From: Seiridium cupressi
Taxonomy: Eukaryota; Ascomycota; Sordariomycetes; Amphisphaeriales; Sporocadaceae
Direction of reading: 5' to 3'
Length of the DNA: 26,272 nucleotides
Assembly (NCBI GenBank): GCA_036674765.1
Contig: JARVKI010000191.1
Location: 1 to 26,272 of the forward strand
The notes under the pieces were generated by a model. It worked only from the letters and a program-made list of their open reading frames with translations. It ran no database searches and had not been told where the DNA came from. Made by a program: the position numbers and the translations under genes. How positions within the stretch are numbered: position 1 is the stretch's first letter; each line of letters begins with the position of its first letter. Below, piece after piece: positions 1-10,304 of the stretch.

Positions 1-530
1 ATTATAAATTAATTAAACTCATAAAAATATATTATAATTATATTATATTATAATTATTAATATAATTAAAAAATATATTATAATATTATATATTTTTATA
101 AAATTTAATAAAATATAATATAATATTATAATAAATATTTTATTATATATTATAATAATATATTAAAATATATTATTAAATTAATATAATAAATAAAAAA
201 GATTTTATAAATTTTAATTATATAAATTAAATAATATTTAAATTTATTATAATTATTATTATAATTATAAATAATTATTATAATAATTAATTTTTATTAA
301 ATAAATTTAATAACTTTTTTTTTTAAAATTAAAAATAAATTTATTATATTATATTTTTACCTTTTTTATTATAATTATATTAAAAGTTAAATATATTAAA
401 TTTAATTTAAACTTTAATAAATAATATTATATTAAGATTTTATTTTAAATCTTTAATATAATATACGTTTTAATAAAATAATATTTTAAAAATAAAAAAA
501 AGATTTATATTTTAATAAGAGCTTATTAAA
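1..530. other. Extremely AT-rich gene-free block
   Basis: Nearly every base is A or T, with TpA very frequent and only scattered G or C. No open frame of useful size exists in any direction. Composition switches sharply near position 530 to ordinary mixed sequence. Such blocks in filamentous ascomycetes are usually repeats destroyed by repeat-induced point mutation (RIP). A mitochondrial-like insertion is the alternative, but no mitochondrial gene is recognisable. No terminal repeats or transposase remnants can be made out. Confidence 0.8.
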
Positions 531-1110
531 ATCGATACCGGTCCGTCAATTTCTGTTTTTACCCGCTCCGCCGTTACCACTCTGCAATTATATAATATCG
601 ACCTACCGATGGCTTCCTATTCTATACTTTTTTTAGGTTTCCACGTTCGAGTAATTACAGGCAGTGCCACTATCGTGGAAAGGATACTAACCACAGCATC
701 CTCATTGCAGCAGGTCGTCATCTCACGGTAGCTATTATCACAACCAAACGAGGACGATCGCCATCACCTCAGCGGCGCCAGTGCAACAGGCACACTCGAC
801 TGGCTACAGAGTCCCAGGACAAGCTGGTCTATACTTGGCGCGTGAGGCTTTGATATGACAGATCACCACAAGCCTAGTTAAGATAAGGTGCCATGGAATT
901 ACCTGGCCTAATTCGAATTATCAATATAAAATTGGTCTCTCTCCGGCTTCCCATAGTTTAATTTCCTCACCATCATCGCTACCACCACCACAAATAAAAT
1001 CTTCATTCAGCTCTCCCCACATACAATTATAATCATTAAAACAATTTATTCTGCCTCATAGCTCACAGGAACAAAATACACCATTCCTCACATTTTACTC
1101 CACCACACAA
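531..1110. other. Intergenic, putative 5' flank of the next frame
   Basis: There is no convincing gene. From about 950 the sequence becomes rich in C, A and T with little G, as in fungal 5' untranslated leaders, and leads straight into the signal-peptide-like frame at 1111. The frame of that gene is closed by a TAA at 1030-1032 and contains no ATG between there and 1111. Confidence 0.4.
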
Positions 1111-1497
1111 TTAAACGTCGAGTCTCTCGTCTTTCTGGGCATCGCTGCCTTTAGCAGCCTTGCGAGTGCACAAACAGTCGCCTTCGGCCAGGAACTCCAA
1201 ACCAACGATCAGACCAACCACTGGGTCGCTTGGTTCGACGGGGAAGACGCATGCCCAGGCCAGCAAGTGTTAAGCGTTCTTACAAAATCCCCTTGTGGCC
1301 AGTCTTTTAACCTCGGTGAGGTGGAATATACTTTTACCGGCTGCTCCGGCGATAGCGGCCCTCCCTCCGCCCTCCTTGACTCCGGCGGCCTCCAGATCGG
1401 TGGATGTTCTGCTAAATCCAATAAAAAGATCAACTGCCATGATGACAACCACGATATCATCAAGCATGGCACGTGCGTCATAGTTAATGACTCGTAG
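1111..1497 (+). pseudogene. Small six-cysteine secreted-type protein lacking an ATG
   Basis: An open frame of about 128 codons ends at TAG 1495-1497. It opens with a hydrophobic stretch ending in SLASA at about 1156-1170, which reads as a signal peptide with an AxA cleavage site. The mature part (QTVAFGQEL onward) has six cysteines in a small Gly/Ser/Asp-rich chain, as in many fungal small secreted proteins. No ATG lies in frame between the upstream stop at 1030 and the hydrophobic core, where the codon expected to be the start reads TTA (1111). Either the start codon was mutated, an upstream exon was missed, or a sequencing error is present. I do not recognise the family and assign no function. 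It lies about 600 bp from the AT-rich block, where point-mutational decay would be plausible. Confidence 0.45.
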
Positions 1498-3553
1498 GCC
1501 GGATCTGGTCGCATGAGTCTACCATCATCGACAATTGAGCGACACGCGAACGTGGGAAAATACCTGTTTGGATCTACACGCCAGAAAGTCTATCTATTGA
1601 AGATTTCGGTTATTAGAGGAAGCAATGTCGGTCATATTTCTCTTGGCTTCTCTACGAAGCGTTCCCTTCATTCGACCAGTTTATGTGTTTATAGTAGAGA
1701 AAGTTTATAAGAACACCCCGTTCTTTGTGGGTGTATGTTAGAATGGAGCTTTTTTTCGCGGCCAATCTTTTGTCAAGCTTGGTGACTATGTCGTCGAAAA
1801 CTGTGGCACATATGAGTACAGAGTCATTCTGTATGGAGACAAGATTTTACACATGCCCATGGCTGCATTCGCGATTTCTTTATGTAAGTGACGGCTAAAG
1901 TATCCAATCAGATTATTTGGGACTTCACCGTAGTACAGATGGAGATTAACGCCGCCAATAATGCTGTGGCTATAGGAGAAACGGCCTCAGAGTATCTTGT
2001 TAATGTTTCGCTATATTTATAGATGTCGTCGTGATTTCAGAACAACGAATCAAGACAGTCAAGGTTAACGATTACATAGATGCCAGAGTGCTACAAGTCG
2101 GCAATATGATCCGTTGACAGGTTCAGGTCAACAGACCCCTTGTCTCTACTTGCTTAATATTGATAGTCTATATATCCACCGGGCAAGCTTCCACTTTGAC
2201 GCCATTCGCGTCACCATGGTATTGTTTTCCCGCATCCATTTTCAATCCTCTTTGACGATGTAGGGCTTGTGGAAAATTGCTTGTTGTATCCTCGCTTTGC
2301 GAATCGGGTCTCCCGATCCCAATTTTCTGTTTTGGACTGTATAAGGCTCACATGTGCTCGACAGTCGTAATGAGAGAAAGGTGAAAATAACGTGGTAAAG
2401 CAACTTCGCAAAGAAGCCATCGACCTGGTTCAGAATAGTGATCTCACATCTCATCTTGGAACCCCAACCGAATCCCGGCATCAGGGCCAGTTCAGACCAG
2501 GCCAGGATATCACCAGACACGAGGCAGGCTGCTGCAACGCTAGAAAGGCAGATGTCGGTGTCTTTATGGCACATTTGAGCTCTCATGCCTGGAATCACAC
2601 TGCAAGATTTGGCTGTCTTGTCGAGTCGTAGTTGTTTGGCAATGAGATTGGCAGCCACTCAGCTCCGTCCTTCTCGGCCCTGATCCGAGATGCCATGTCG
2701 GGACAAACGGATGAGTACTTGGTCGATATAAGCTCTTGAAGAGATACGATTAGCCCATCAGGGGTCAAACGACGGTAATTGAGGGGCGGCGGGCCTAGAC
2801 CGAGTCGTTGAACCTCACTGGCCCAGAAGGTGTGATCTCTTCGGCTGGGCCTTTCCCACGGTCTACTCCGCTAACGCCAGTATCTGAGCGCCAGGGCCGT
2901 GACACTTACGCGCTGTATTCGAAATTCTAGAGTGCTGATGAACTTGATAATGTGGACCTTCCACTTAAGCGTTGATGGAAGAAGCTTATACCTACTCGCC
3001 TCATTATGATATATGTAAATATGGGGAACATCCGGGCTTCCACGACCTCGTCCAAGAGGTGAATTCCACTGTACTCTCCTATTCTGTCAGTTCTTCTACT
3101 CTACATCGTTTCATCCTCGCAGCCTCTGACGCAGATTGGAGAACCCAAACGATGTGCAGACCTACGCGAACAGGCCATATTCGCACCTTTTGGCCTTGAA
3201 GTCTAATCCGCGCGGAATTACTAAGGATACGGCAGCTCCTATCACAAAACAAGGGACTGGAGCTTGAGAATTGACGCGGCTCACCATTATCTTTCGATAG
3301 TCAGGAAAACACCAAAAAGCACAGGAATGGAACTCGTAAATTGTTAGCCTGCACTTGATTGTCATTTGGTGGCATCTCAATTTCATCCTTTGGCATAACA
3401 CAAACGATGACTACGCCCCGGCATAAAGATGGACAGAGTCGGAATATCGGAGGTCAAGGTGCAGCCCAGATATTATATTAGTAATTTAGATACATGAAAT
3501 AAATACGGCTAGATCATTGATGCTGTATAGCTGTCACAGGTTAAGCATTAACC
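1498..3553. other. 2-kb stretch without a confident gene; weak coding relics
   Basis: No complete gene can be supported. Positions 1743-1900 hold two overlapping plus-strand open frames, one with the cysteine-containing string VVENCGTYEYRV. A further open piece lies at about 1920-2022. A splice-like GTAAGT sits at 1880, but the candidate intron would be only about 28 nt, so the pieces cannot be joined convincingly. On the minus strand, 2242-2760 carries overlapping open stretches of 33-138 codons that change frame. They could be a decayed gene, but no family is recognisable. Confidence 0.35.
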
Positions 3554-6500
3554 TTAAAGCGACCCCCTCCTTCCCTTCAAGGTAGCAGCTGTCTGGTAGG
3601 ACATGTGGACCTTTCCACCCTCGGGAACATAGGGCTCCAAGGCTGATGAGGAGTCCGTGGCATTGCTGTCACGCGATTCCAGGAGGAAGGGCTCAGCGTC
3701 CAGTGCATCTCGCTTCGTCGTCGTGATTTGGGTTGTTGGTTTCAGCGCAATGTCTGTGATGATGAAATGAGCCTCACCGTTCGTAGGCTCGTAACAGTCG
3801 ATCACAGCTGTCAGGTCGACGTACAGGTTCGCCTTCTTCTTGGTCACACCCGCCTGGCCCTCTGCGACGTGGAACGACCAATAGCCAAATGTTGCGTAGG
3901 TGGGATTGCTGGATCCGATTGAGTACCAGTCGGAGCTTTGATAACTGCCGGTGCTGTCGTAGGTGCCAGGCTTTCCAGTAAGCCATTTGACTCTGCAGTT
4001 GGCTGTGCTCGCAACACTGTTACTGTTTACCACGTTGACAAAGCCCATGTTAAAGGTAAGCTCATAGTTGAAACCGGGGCACATCTTGACATTGGTCTGT
4101 TGCAGAGCCGCATGGCGACCACCGGACGGCAGGTTATACATCGCTACTCCAAGCGCATCAGGGACACTCTGCCCGGTCGCGGTTGTGTATGAAGACGCCG
4201 TGAATTTAATATCAGTTTTGAGGACAGAATCCCCATAAGCACTCAAGGTCCAGTTCTCGAATCCGTACTTCCAGGTCGAGAAATCACCATTGGTGACACC
4301 CTGATCTGGTGCGCACTCGTCTGGGTTTGGTTTATAGCATTGGCCGCTGATACAATATTTCGGGTCACAGACATTGCCACACTTGCCGCAGTTGTTGGGG
4401 TTGTTTCGCAGGTCCAAGCATGTCTTGCCGCACTGGTCCTTGGGGCAGCCACACACTCCACTATGGCAAGCCGAGTTGGCACCACACTGGGTTCCACATC
4501 CACCGCAGTTAAGACCGTCGCTGCTGTGGAGATCAGCACAGTAGAAGCCAAGATTCTTGTCTTCGTAGACGCAAGTATCAGGAGGGCTGGAGCAGAAGCA
4601 GTAGCACATGCTATCCTGAGCTTTGTAGTAAAGCTTGCGACCAGTGTCAGTTGCAGCGACGCCAGTGAAATAGGAAGCCTGCACTGTACAAGCAACGGCG
4701 CTTGCAACTTCCCACCAACCATCGAATTCTCCCCAGCACGATACAATCATCATGGTGCCGAAGATAGCATTGCAGCCCACCCAGCTGTAACCAGAACACT
4801 GGTCGTAGCAAAGACTCTGAACGGCGCATGATCCATCAAAATCGTACGGGCTGAGGCCCCACCAGTCGGAGAGATCATCACAGAAGTTGCCTTGGTCCGC
4901 TTCGTAGCCTGCCTTTGTCTTGGCTACCAGGCCAGCAGGTGTAGATGGACATTGCGGTGCGTGGGAATCGGCATTCACCCGCTGTTCCAGCTTAGACTTC
5001 TTGATAAGCTCCTCAGCAAGTTCCTCGGTGCGCTTTCGGTCCTTAAACATCATTTTGGTGGTATCAACTACCTGGACCGGCAAGGCCTTGAAAGGGTTTG
5101 CCGATGTTGCCGACAGGACGAAGGAGCACGATTTCTTACTGGTGACCCACTCGTAGTTCTGGCCAGAATAGGTGACTTTTATGATACCCAAACAGTCAAT
5201 GCTGAAGATGGCAGTAACGGCACCGTTAACCATGCTCGGTCCCGTAGAGGCGTCTACAAGCATAACCGATCCGTCGATGGTCATGGCAACGTATTGATTT
5301 GTGTCGCTGTAGACCATGTCGTATACATCGGTCTCGCCTGCCACCTCCTGAAGATAGAAGGTGCCGAAGGTCAACGACTGTGGGCTGAGGACAGAGTCAC
5401 CGGCAGCAGGCGCCTCAGTAGGCTGCAAGAAAGGACCGATCGAGCCAGTGCGGGTGACCAAAGGCAGGAAATTCTCATTGAGAACTGTCTATGATGGGAA
5501 TGAGTAAGACTCCAAGAATGTTTGATTGGGTCATATGTTGACTTACAAACGGCGCCTGGGCACCTGGTGTGACCATGCACGGCAAGTCTGGCAAGTCCGT
5601 TCCGGTTGGGTGGGGAATTCCAGTGGTAAGTGGGGGCGAGCCTGTGGCAGCTATGGTGAGCTCGAACTCGGTGTATGTGTACGTCGCAATGAATTCGTTG
5701 TCATTAGTCGGTGTCTCCTGTGCTCCTGTGGGAACATAGTCCGGACTGTCGGACGATACAGGGGTTGGGGTGACATATACATCGAATGTCTCCGGCTCCC
5801 CTACGGCAGTGGGTGTTTCAGAAGGAAATCCCACCGAGTCTGACGTCAAAGTAGGCCCCTAGATTGGTAGGATTTGTCAGCTCAGGTCAGACCTGATTGG
5901 ATAGACCAAGAAAGCAAGGAATAGTCCACTCACCGGAATCTCAGCCTGCTCGCAAGCAAGGTCAAAATACCAGGTCGAACCGCCATTGGACACACTGAAA
6001 TCAGTATACAAAGGGTTGGAGTACAGGCTACAGTAGCCGCCGGTCTCAACCTGGAACGAGAAGCTCTGGCAGCCATTGGTATCGCCGCAAAGCTTCTTAC
6101 AACCCTTGAAGTAGTTATCGGCAATGCTGTCGGAAAACTGAAATGCGATTTCGGTCAACAATGTTCCCTGAACCTGGCATAGTTGAGTGGCCTCCGGGAA
6201 GGTGGGGCCTGCGGAGCTGGTGCTGCTCAAGGAGCTAGTGGTGCTGGCGGTGCTGGTGGTGCTGTCAGAGCTGGTGGTGCTGCTGATGGTCACCGAGCTG
6301 CTGCTGCTGTCGGAGCTGACAGTGCTGCTAATGGTCACCGAGCTACTGCTGCTATCAGAGCTGGCGGTGGCACTAGAGCTGACAGAGCTGCTAGTACCGG
6401 AAACACTGCTGGTGCTAACGGAGCTGGCAGTGCCAGACGTGCTGCTGGTAATGGCCGAGCTAGCAGTGCCAGAGTAGCTGGCAGTACCCGCGGAGCTGGC

Positions 6501-6695
6501 AGTACTCGAGGAGCTGGCAGTACCCGAGGAGCTGGCAGTACCCGAGAAGCTGGCAGTGCTGTAGAGGTTGGAGGCGCCAGCCGAGTTGGTGGTGCTGGAC
6601 GCGCTCAGGCTCTCGTCATGTGGGTGAGAGCCGCACTTCTTAGCGGAGGCCAACCCGAGTGACGCTGTCAGCGCCAGAAAGCGTTGAAGCTGCAT
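3554..6695 (-). CDS. Large secreted mosaic surface protein (PAN/apple, PLA2-like, Stig1-like, CBM-like)
   Basis: A three-exon minus-strand gene: exons 6695-5934, 5858-5547 and 5488-3554, introns 75 and 58 nt (GTGAGT..TAG and GTAAGT..TAG), all phase 0, giving 1002 aa. The start is chosen because MQLQRFLALTASLGLASA is a clear signal peptide. Residues about 29-165 are a Ser/Thr-rich, probably O-glycosylated stalk. Residues 172-254 are a PAN/apple-like module (NGCQSFSF, GGYCSLY). A Pro/Thr linker follows. Residues about 560-657 are a cysteine-rich module resembling secreted phospholipase A2 folds (CAVQSLCYDQC), but the His-Asp pair of PLA2 is replaced by Gln-Ser, so catalysis is doubtful. Residues about 670-743 carry Stig1-like repeats (NCGGCGTQC and NCGKCGNVC). 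Residues about 751-950 resemble a galactose-binding/CBM4_9-type domain (NGDFSTWKYGFENWTL). No GPI-type hydrophobic tail is seen. The likely role is a cell-surface or extracellular matrix protein. Domain calls are by eye; exon structure is well supported. Confidence 0.85.
6277..6366. repeat. 45-bp tandem repeat, two copies, in the Ser/Thr-rich coding region
   Basis: Two adjacent diverged 45-bp units (6277-6321 and 6322-6366) are centred on ATGGTCACCGAGCT. On the minus strand they encode repeated SVTISST/SSDSSSS blocks of the stalk. They lie wholly in frame, so copy-number change would alter stalk length without a frameshift. Confidence 0.75.
6477..6548. repeat. 18-bp tandem repeat, four copies, in the Ser/Thr-rich coding region
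   Basis: Four consecutive 18-bp units (6477, 6495, 6513, 6531) follow the pattern GCTGGCAGTACCCGAGGA with one or two differences each. On the minus strand they encode a six-residue Gly-Thr-Ala-Ser-Ser-Ser type repeat. The near identity suggests recent slippage expansion. Confidence 0.8.
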
Positions 6696-6780
6696 GTTGG
6701 AATTGAAAGAAAGTGAATTGCAACAAGATTCCTCTGTGCTCGCCTAGCCAAGTGGCCTGTATGCTGGGGAGAAACATGAT

Positions 6781-6791
6781 CCCTTTTATCG
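6781..6791 (-). promoter_or_regulatory. TATA-like element upstream of the mosaic surface protein gene
   Basis: The minus strand reads GATAAAAGGG here, about 90 bp upstream of the ATG at 6695. This is a plausible TATA-like box by position and sequence; the transcription start is not visible. Confidence 0.3.
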
Positions 6792-8099
6792 TCGAGGATC
6801 GCGGCGTGCCCCTGCCAAGCAATTGGTCTAGAAAATGGAATATCAGAAGCCATTCTCAGTGAGACTCTCGACTATCGACTATCGAGAAGCTAGCGCCAGG
6901 AGTCACACAGCCCAAAGCTACATGTACATCGGGGCCGCACGGGGTCGCTGACGCTAAGTCGGCTCTAGTGGCAGTTCCAGCTGGCTGTATCAAGCCACAG
7001 AGATTCGCCAAGCGAGGTGGTGATTGGCTCACTGGAGCTCCCTCCTCACTGTAGGCCCTATGAGGCAATGGGCTCCGCTAGAGCCCGACCGAGAGGCAGC
7101 ACTACGGGCCTCGGGGCGCAATTTGAGATTACAAGCTGAAAAAGCTCAAATATTACCATAATCGTATGCTTAACCCCGCATGTTCGCCCTACTCAGACTA
7201 CTGGCTCTGTAGACGCGCATCCAGTCTGGCCCAGACTACCAGCCCAGGCACAGGCGTGGAGCTCAGAAGGGTTTGCTGCGCTAAAGCCATGACAAAGCGA
7301 TTACGATCCAGCCTCATGCCTTGGCCGCAGGAGCCTCAACGCTGGCTGAGTTTGGATAAAACGAGGTCCAAGACAGTCCATCCCATTATCACGTAAGTGT
7401 CGACAGGAAAACGAGCTAGAATGACAATTTGCGCCCGGGCAAGAGGCTATGTATGAGGGGTTCGTTTCGCAAGTAACTAGATTTGCGTTGGGAATAGCCG
7501 CTCTTCAGCTCCTGTACTCGCAACTGCTCCTCTAGCATTCTTTCTTTTGGAACTGGTGGCAGAGAGCTTGGGCTCCGCGAGCTGAACACCACTTTCAACA
7601 CGATTCGCGACGGGAGTGCAAATGCTTGATGACCAGCGACAAAGTATTTCGTGATCCTAACTAGTGGACCTTGCCTTCAACCGACTGTGAGACTCGGCAC
7701 TGGCTGTCTGCAACGGCTAATCACCTTGGGCAAGGCAGAGTAATTCAACACAGTACAGTTAGTCAACTTGGATTGGCCGCTTTCAAACGGATGGTCGCAC
7801 GGAGGCCGTTGCTGGTATCAACAGCATCGGCTTTCATTCCGAATCCCCGGTCCGATTTTAGACTTGCATATCGTTTCTCGAATGCCACTTCGTGGCATCA
7901 AATCACCCATCGAAGCTGTTTCAAGCATAGAAAGAACGAGGTAGGTGACTCAGCTGGACGACATCGCCAAATGTTGACAATCGTCAATCATCACTACATT
8001 GGAAGTGCATCATAAATATTTCACTAATATCCCCTTGTCACATGGCGACCCCGCCAAGGCCTGATGTCAACGCTAAGAGCTCTAAGGTACTACCCTCGT
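6792..8099. other. Intergenic, no gene supported
   Basis: Only short overlapping open frames without recognisable motifs occur. An inverted repeat, TCTCGA and TCGAGA separated by 10 bp, lies at 6866-6887, about 170 bp upstream of the surface-protein ATG, and could be a binding site. Nothing resembling a tRNA, a transposase or terminal repeats was found. Confidence 0.4.
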
Positions 8100-8408
8100 T
8101 GTCGAAGTGGTCCCTCAGCGACACTTTCGGCATACTATGGTATAAGACGGATCCGAGCTACTAGTTACGCTTCCGCGCTAAGAAGCAGCTTCCAGCTGTA
8201 GCCCCTATCCAGACCGCCTCTGCTGGCCCGTGCCACATAGGACTAACCAGGCCTTCGCATCCAGGATATGGCCCGCTTGGTGCACTCTCTTGCCACCACG
8301 CGGCGTCTCACCAACGTGTTTATCGTGAATCGAAGCATCGAACATATGCAGGAGCAGAGCACCATGTGCATCGCTGACGCCCAAGATATGGAAGCATTGC
8401 GTACGTAA
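8100..8408 (+). pseudogene. Possible relic of an ornithine cyclodeaminase/mu-crystallin-like gene
   Basis: Plus-strand 8264-8409 translates as a coding-looking chain containing LTNVFIVNRSIEHMQE and ends in TAA. The string resembles the second strand of the Rossmann fold in ornithine cyclodeaminase/mu-crystallin proteins (hydrophobic strand then NRS). Just upstream, in broken frames, 8160-8200 could match the Phe-Arg-Thr-Ala-Leu-Ala helix of that family. Frames are interrupted and no start exists, so at best this is a decayed fragment. The family call is weak. Confidence 0.22.
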
Positions 8409-8591
8409 TATCTCACCTGGCTTGCTTCTATGTATTGTAGCAAGTCAGCAGCTTGCGAAGTAGTTGTAGTGCTAACCACAGGATAAGTCCCAAATGGCTT
8501 CAGTGCACTGAGTCATGTGTAGATTCAAAGTTTTGACAAAGTTGCTTATGTAGTTAAACGTCCTATTATGGCTCAGTCTTCGAGGCGTTTT

Positions 8592-10191
8592 CTACGCAAT
8601 AAAGTTTCCTCCACAATCAGAAACGAAGAAAGCCGACGTATCTGTGTGCAGACCATCCGGACCAGTAATCACAAAGTCCGCATGCCCCGGGCCACCAGTA
8701 TTCGTCCAGAAAACCGTCACTGGCTTGGCCTCACCTGCAGCCAGGATAAACTCAGTATACCCTCCGGTGCCCCACGTCACTCGGTAATCACTATTGTCGT
8801 AATTCCAATTGTTGCCGTAGGCTTTTTCACCCACCCATACAAGAGCATCATCATCCAAATACCCCAAACGGGATGACAAGACGTAATTACCAGGCCCAGC
8901 AGCGGCGTAGATGTAACCTTGGAAGATCATGGCGAAGCTGTCTCCATCGACATAGGAGTTGTCAGGAAGTTTCATGGATGCTCCGTTGTCGGAAATGAGG
9001 TCGTTGAGCACTTGGATCGAGCCTGTGTTCTTGAATGCACCGGGGTTGTTGCTGAGACTGTTGACGATCTCGCGGGTGTTGGCATAGTCATCGGTGCCGC
9101 TCCTAAAAGTAAAGCCTGAGGCATAGTGGTACGTAAGCCCGGTAGGTACGACGTTACTGTCAATAATAGTTGTGGTAGATGTGACCACGGGCGTCGGTGC
9201 CGTCTCAGTGAGAGTCGTGAATTCCGTGGTGATGCTTGTCTGAGTGGTAGTTCTACAAGATACCAAATTAGCTGAGTTGCATCGCGCTCAATCATATTGG
9301 ATAACCTACGCTGTGATCAGAAGCGTCGAGGTAGAAGTCAATGTTGTAGTAATATTCGAAGCTGCAATGGTGGTGGTCCAGGTCTGACGAGCCGTTCCCA
9401 CTGTTGTGGTCGATGTTGGCACAAAGCCGAGACATGAGCATACAGAGGAGAGCGCTTCTGAGGAAGGCCGCGAGTTTGGCAAGACTGGGCAGTAGTCACT
9501 CTGAGCATTGCTATTGGAATTCCGCGGGGAATATCTAGTCGCATTTCCTCGCTTTTGGAGGAAAGTGTTTGACTGAATACCGCCAGTAGTGAAACACATG
9601 ATGTTGGTTGCCGTGTAAGAGGTGGCGGCGGCAGTTGATGTCTATAGCGATTAGTTTATAGGTCACAATCCGGCATGGGCATACCTACAGTCGGAGTTAC
9701 AGTGGTGATCTCTGTAGAACTCGCAGTCTTTCATAAGGTCAATAAATGTTCCACCATTGGTCATGGTCAACTTACTGGTACAGTCGTTACAGTAACAGTT
9801 GTTTCATCAGTCGCGGTGACCATAATCGTTGCTGTGACAATGACGTCTCCCAATTGAGTGGTCTGGTTTGAAGATAAGGTTCTATCATTGTCAGTCTTCT
9901 GTCTGCCAAGGCTGGGGTCACTGGTAGGACTTGTCTGCAAGAAAGTCTAGTGTGCTCTGTTCGACATTTCAAAACTTACGTAGTGACGGTAGTCGTGGTG
10001 TCGAGGCAATGGCAAAGCGAAGTGATTGGAACGGAATCAGGGATTCCAGCAGGATAAGTGAACGTAGGACATGCCGCTGATGACGAGGTCGACAATGTCT
10101 TATACACTACGTCCGGCCGTTTGCTACATGGTTTGGCCTTGGTCTGGCCTATGTTGACTGCTGCCACAACAGCCAGGAAAAGAGCGTACAT
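8592..10191 (-). CDS. GLEYA-domain cell-surface adhesin
   Basis: A five-exon minus-strand gene: exons 10191-9980, 9902-9776, 9727-9689, 9641-9310 and 9252-8592. Introns of 77, 48, 46 and 57 nt have GT-AG ends and keep one frame, giving 456 aa. The start is the ATG at 10191, followed by a signal peptide (MYALFLAVVAAVNIGQTKA). The middle is Thr/Val/Ser-rich, typical of a glycosylated stalk, with a Cys-containing patch in exon 4 (SDYCPVLPN, SVCSCLGFVP). Residues about 276-450 form a PA14-related GLEYA domain: YHYASGFTF, DDALVWVGEKAYG and the Gly-rich segment TGGPGHADFVI. Related fungal GLEYA and yeast flocculin-type domains bind glycans at the cell surface. The GLEYA domain lies at the C-terminus and no GPI signal is seen, so the mode of attachment is unclear. 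The acceptor of intron 1 (9903) was chosen over a closer AG at 9935 because only it keeps the Thr-rich frame. Confidence 0.87.
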
Positions 10192-10289
10192 GATTTAACA
10201 ATCACGAAATCACGAAGACAACAATCAATATACACCAACGGAGTAGAGATGGAACCCACCAGCGACACCTCAAAGGGGCGGACTCGAAA

Positions 10290-10299
10290 GTATATATAC
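10290..10299 (-). promoter_or_regulatory. TATA box of the GLEYA gene
   Basis: GGTATATATAC on the minus strand lies about 100 bp upstream of the GLEYA ATG at 10191. It is a strong TATA match in a sensible position. Confidence 0.5.
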
Positions 10300-10304
10300 C
10301 CAAG

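Noticed and set aside
2242..2658. 138-codon minus-strand frame with several Cys
   Set aside because: It starts with GTG, has no signal peptide or family motif, and overlaps another coding-looking frame. Kept only as a possible relic in the regional note.
4243..4831. Long overlapping frames on both strands (160-167 codons)
   Set aside because: They lie inside exon 3 of the 1002-aa gene, which has a splice-supported structure and clear cysteine-domain motifs.
4892..5494. 200-codon plus-strand frame
   Set aside because: It is antisense to exon 3 of the surface-protein gene, with no signal or domain of its own.
5475..5849. Separate 124-aa protein
   Set aside because: It is exon 2 of the large minus-strand gene read through the next intron. 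GTGAGT..TAG and GTAAGT..TAG joins keep one frame.
6183..6662. 159-codon plus-strand frame rich in Ala/Gly
   Set aside because: It is the antisense shadow of the Ser/Thr-repeat stalk of the minus-strand surface protein. Its composition follows from the tandem repeats.
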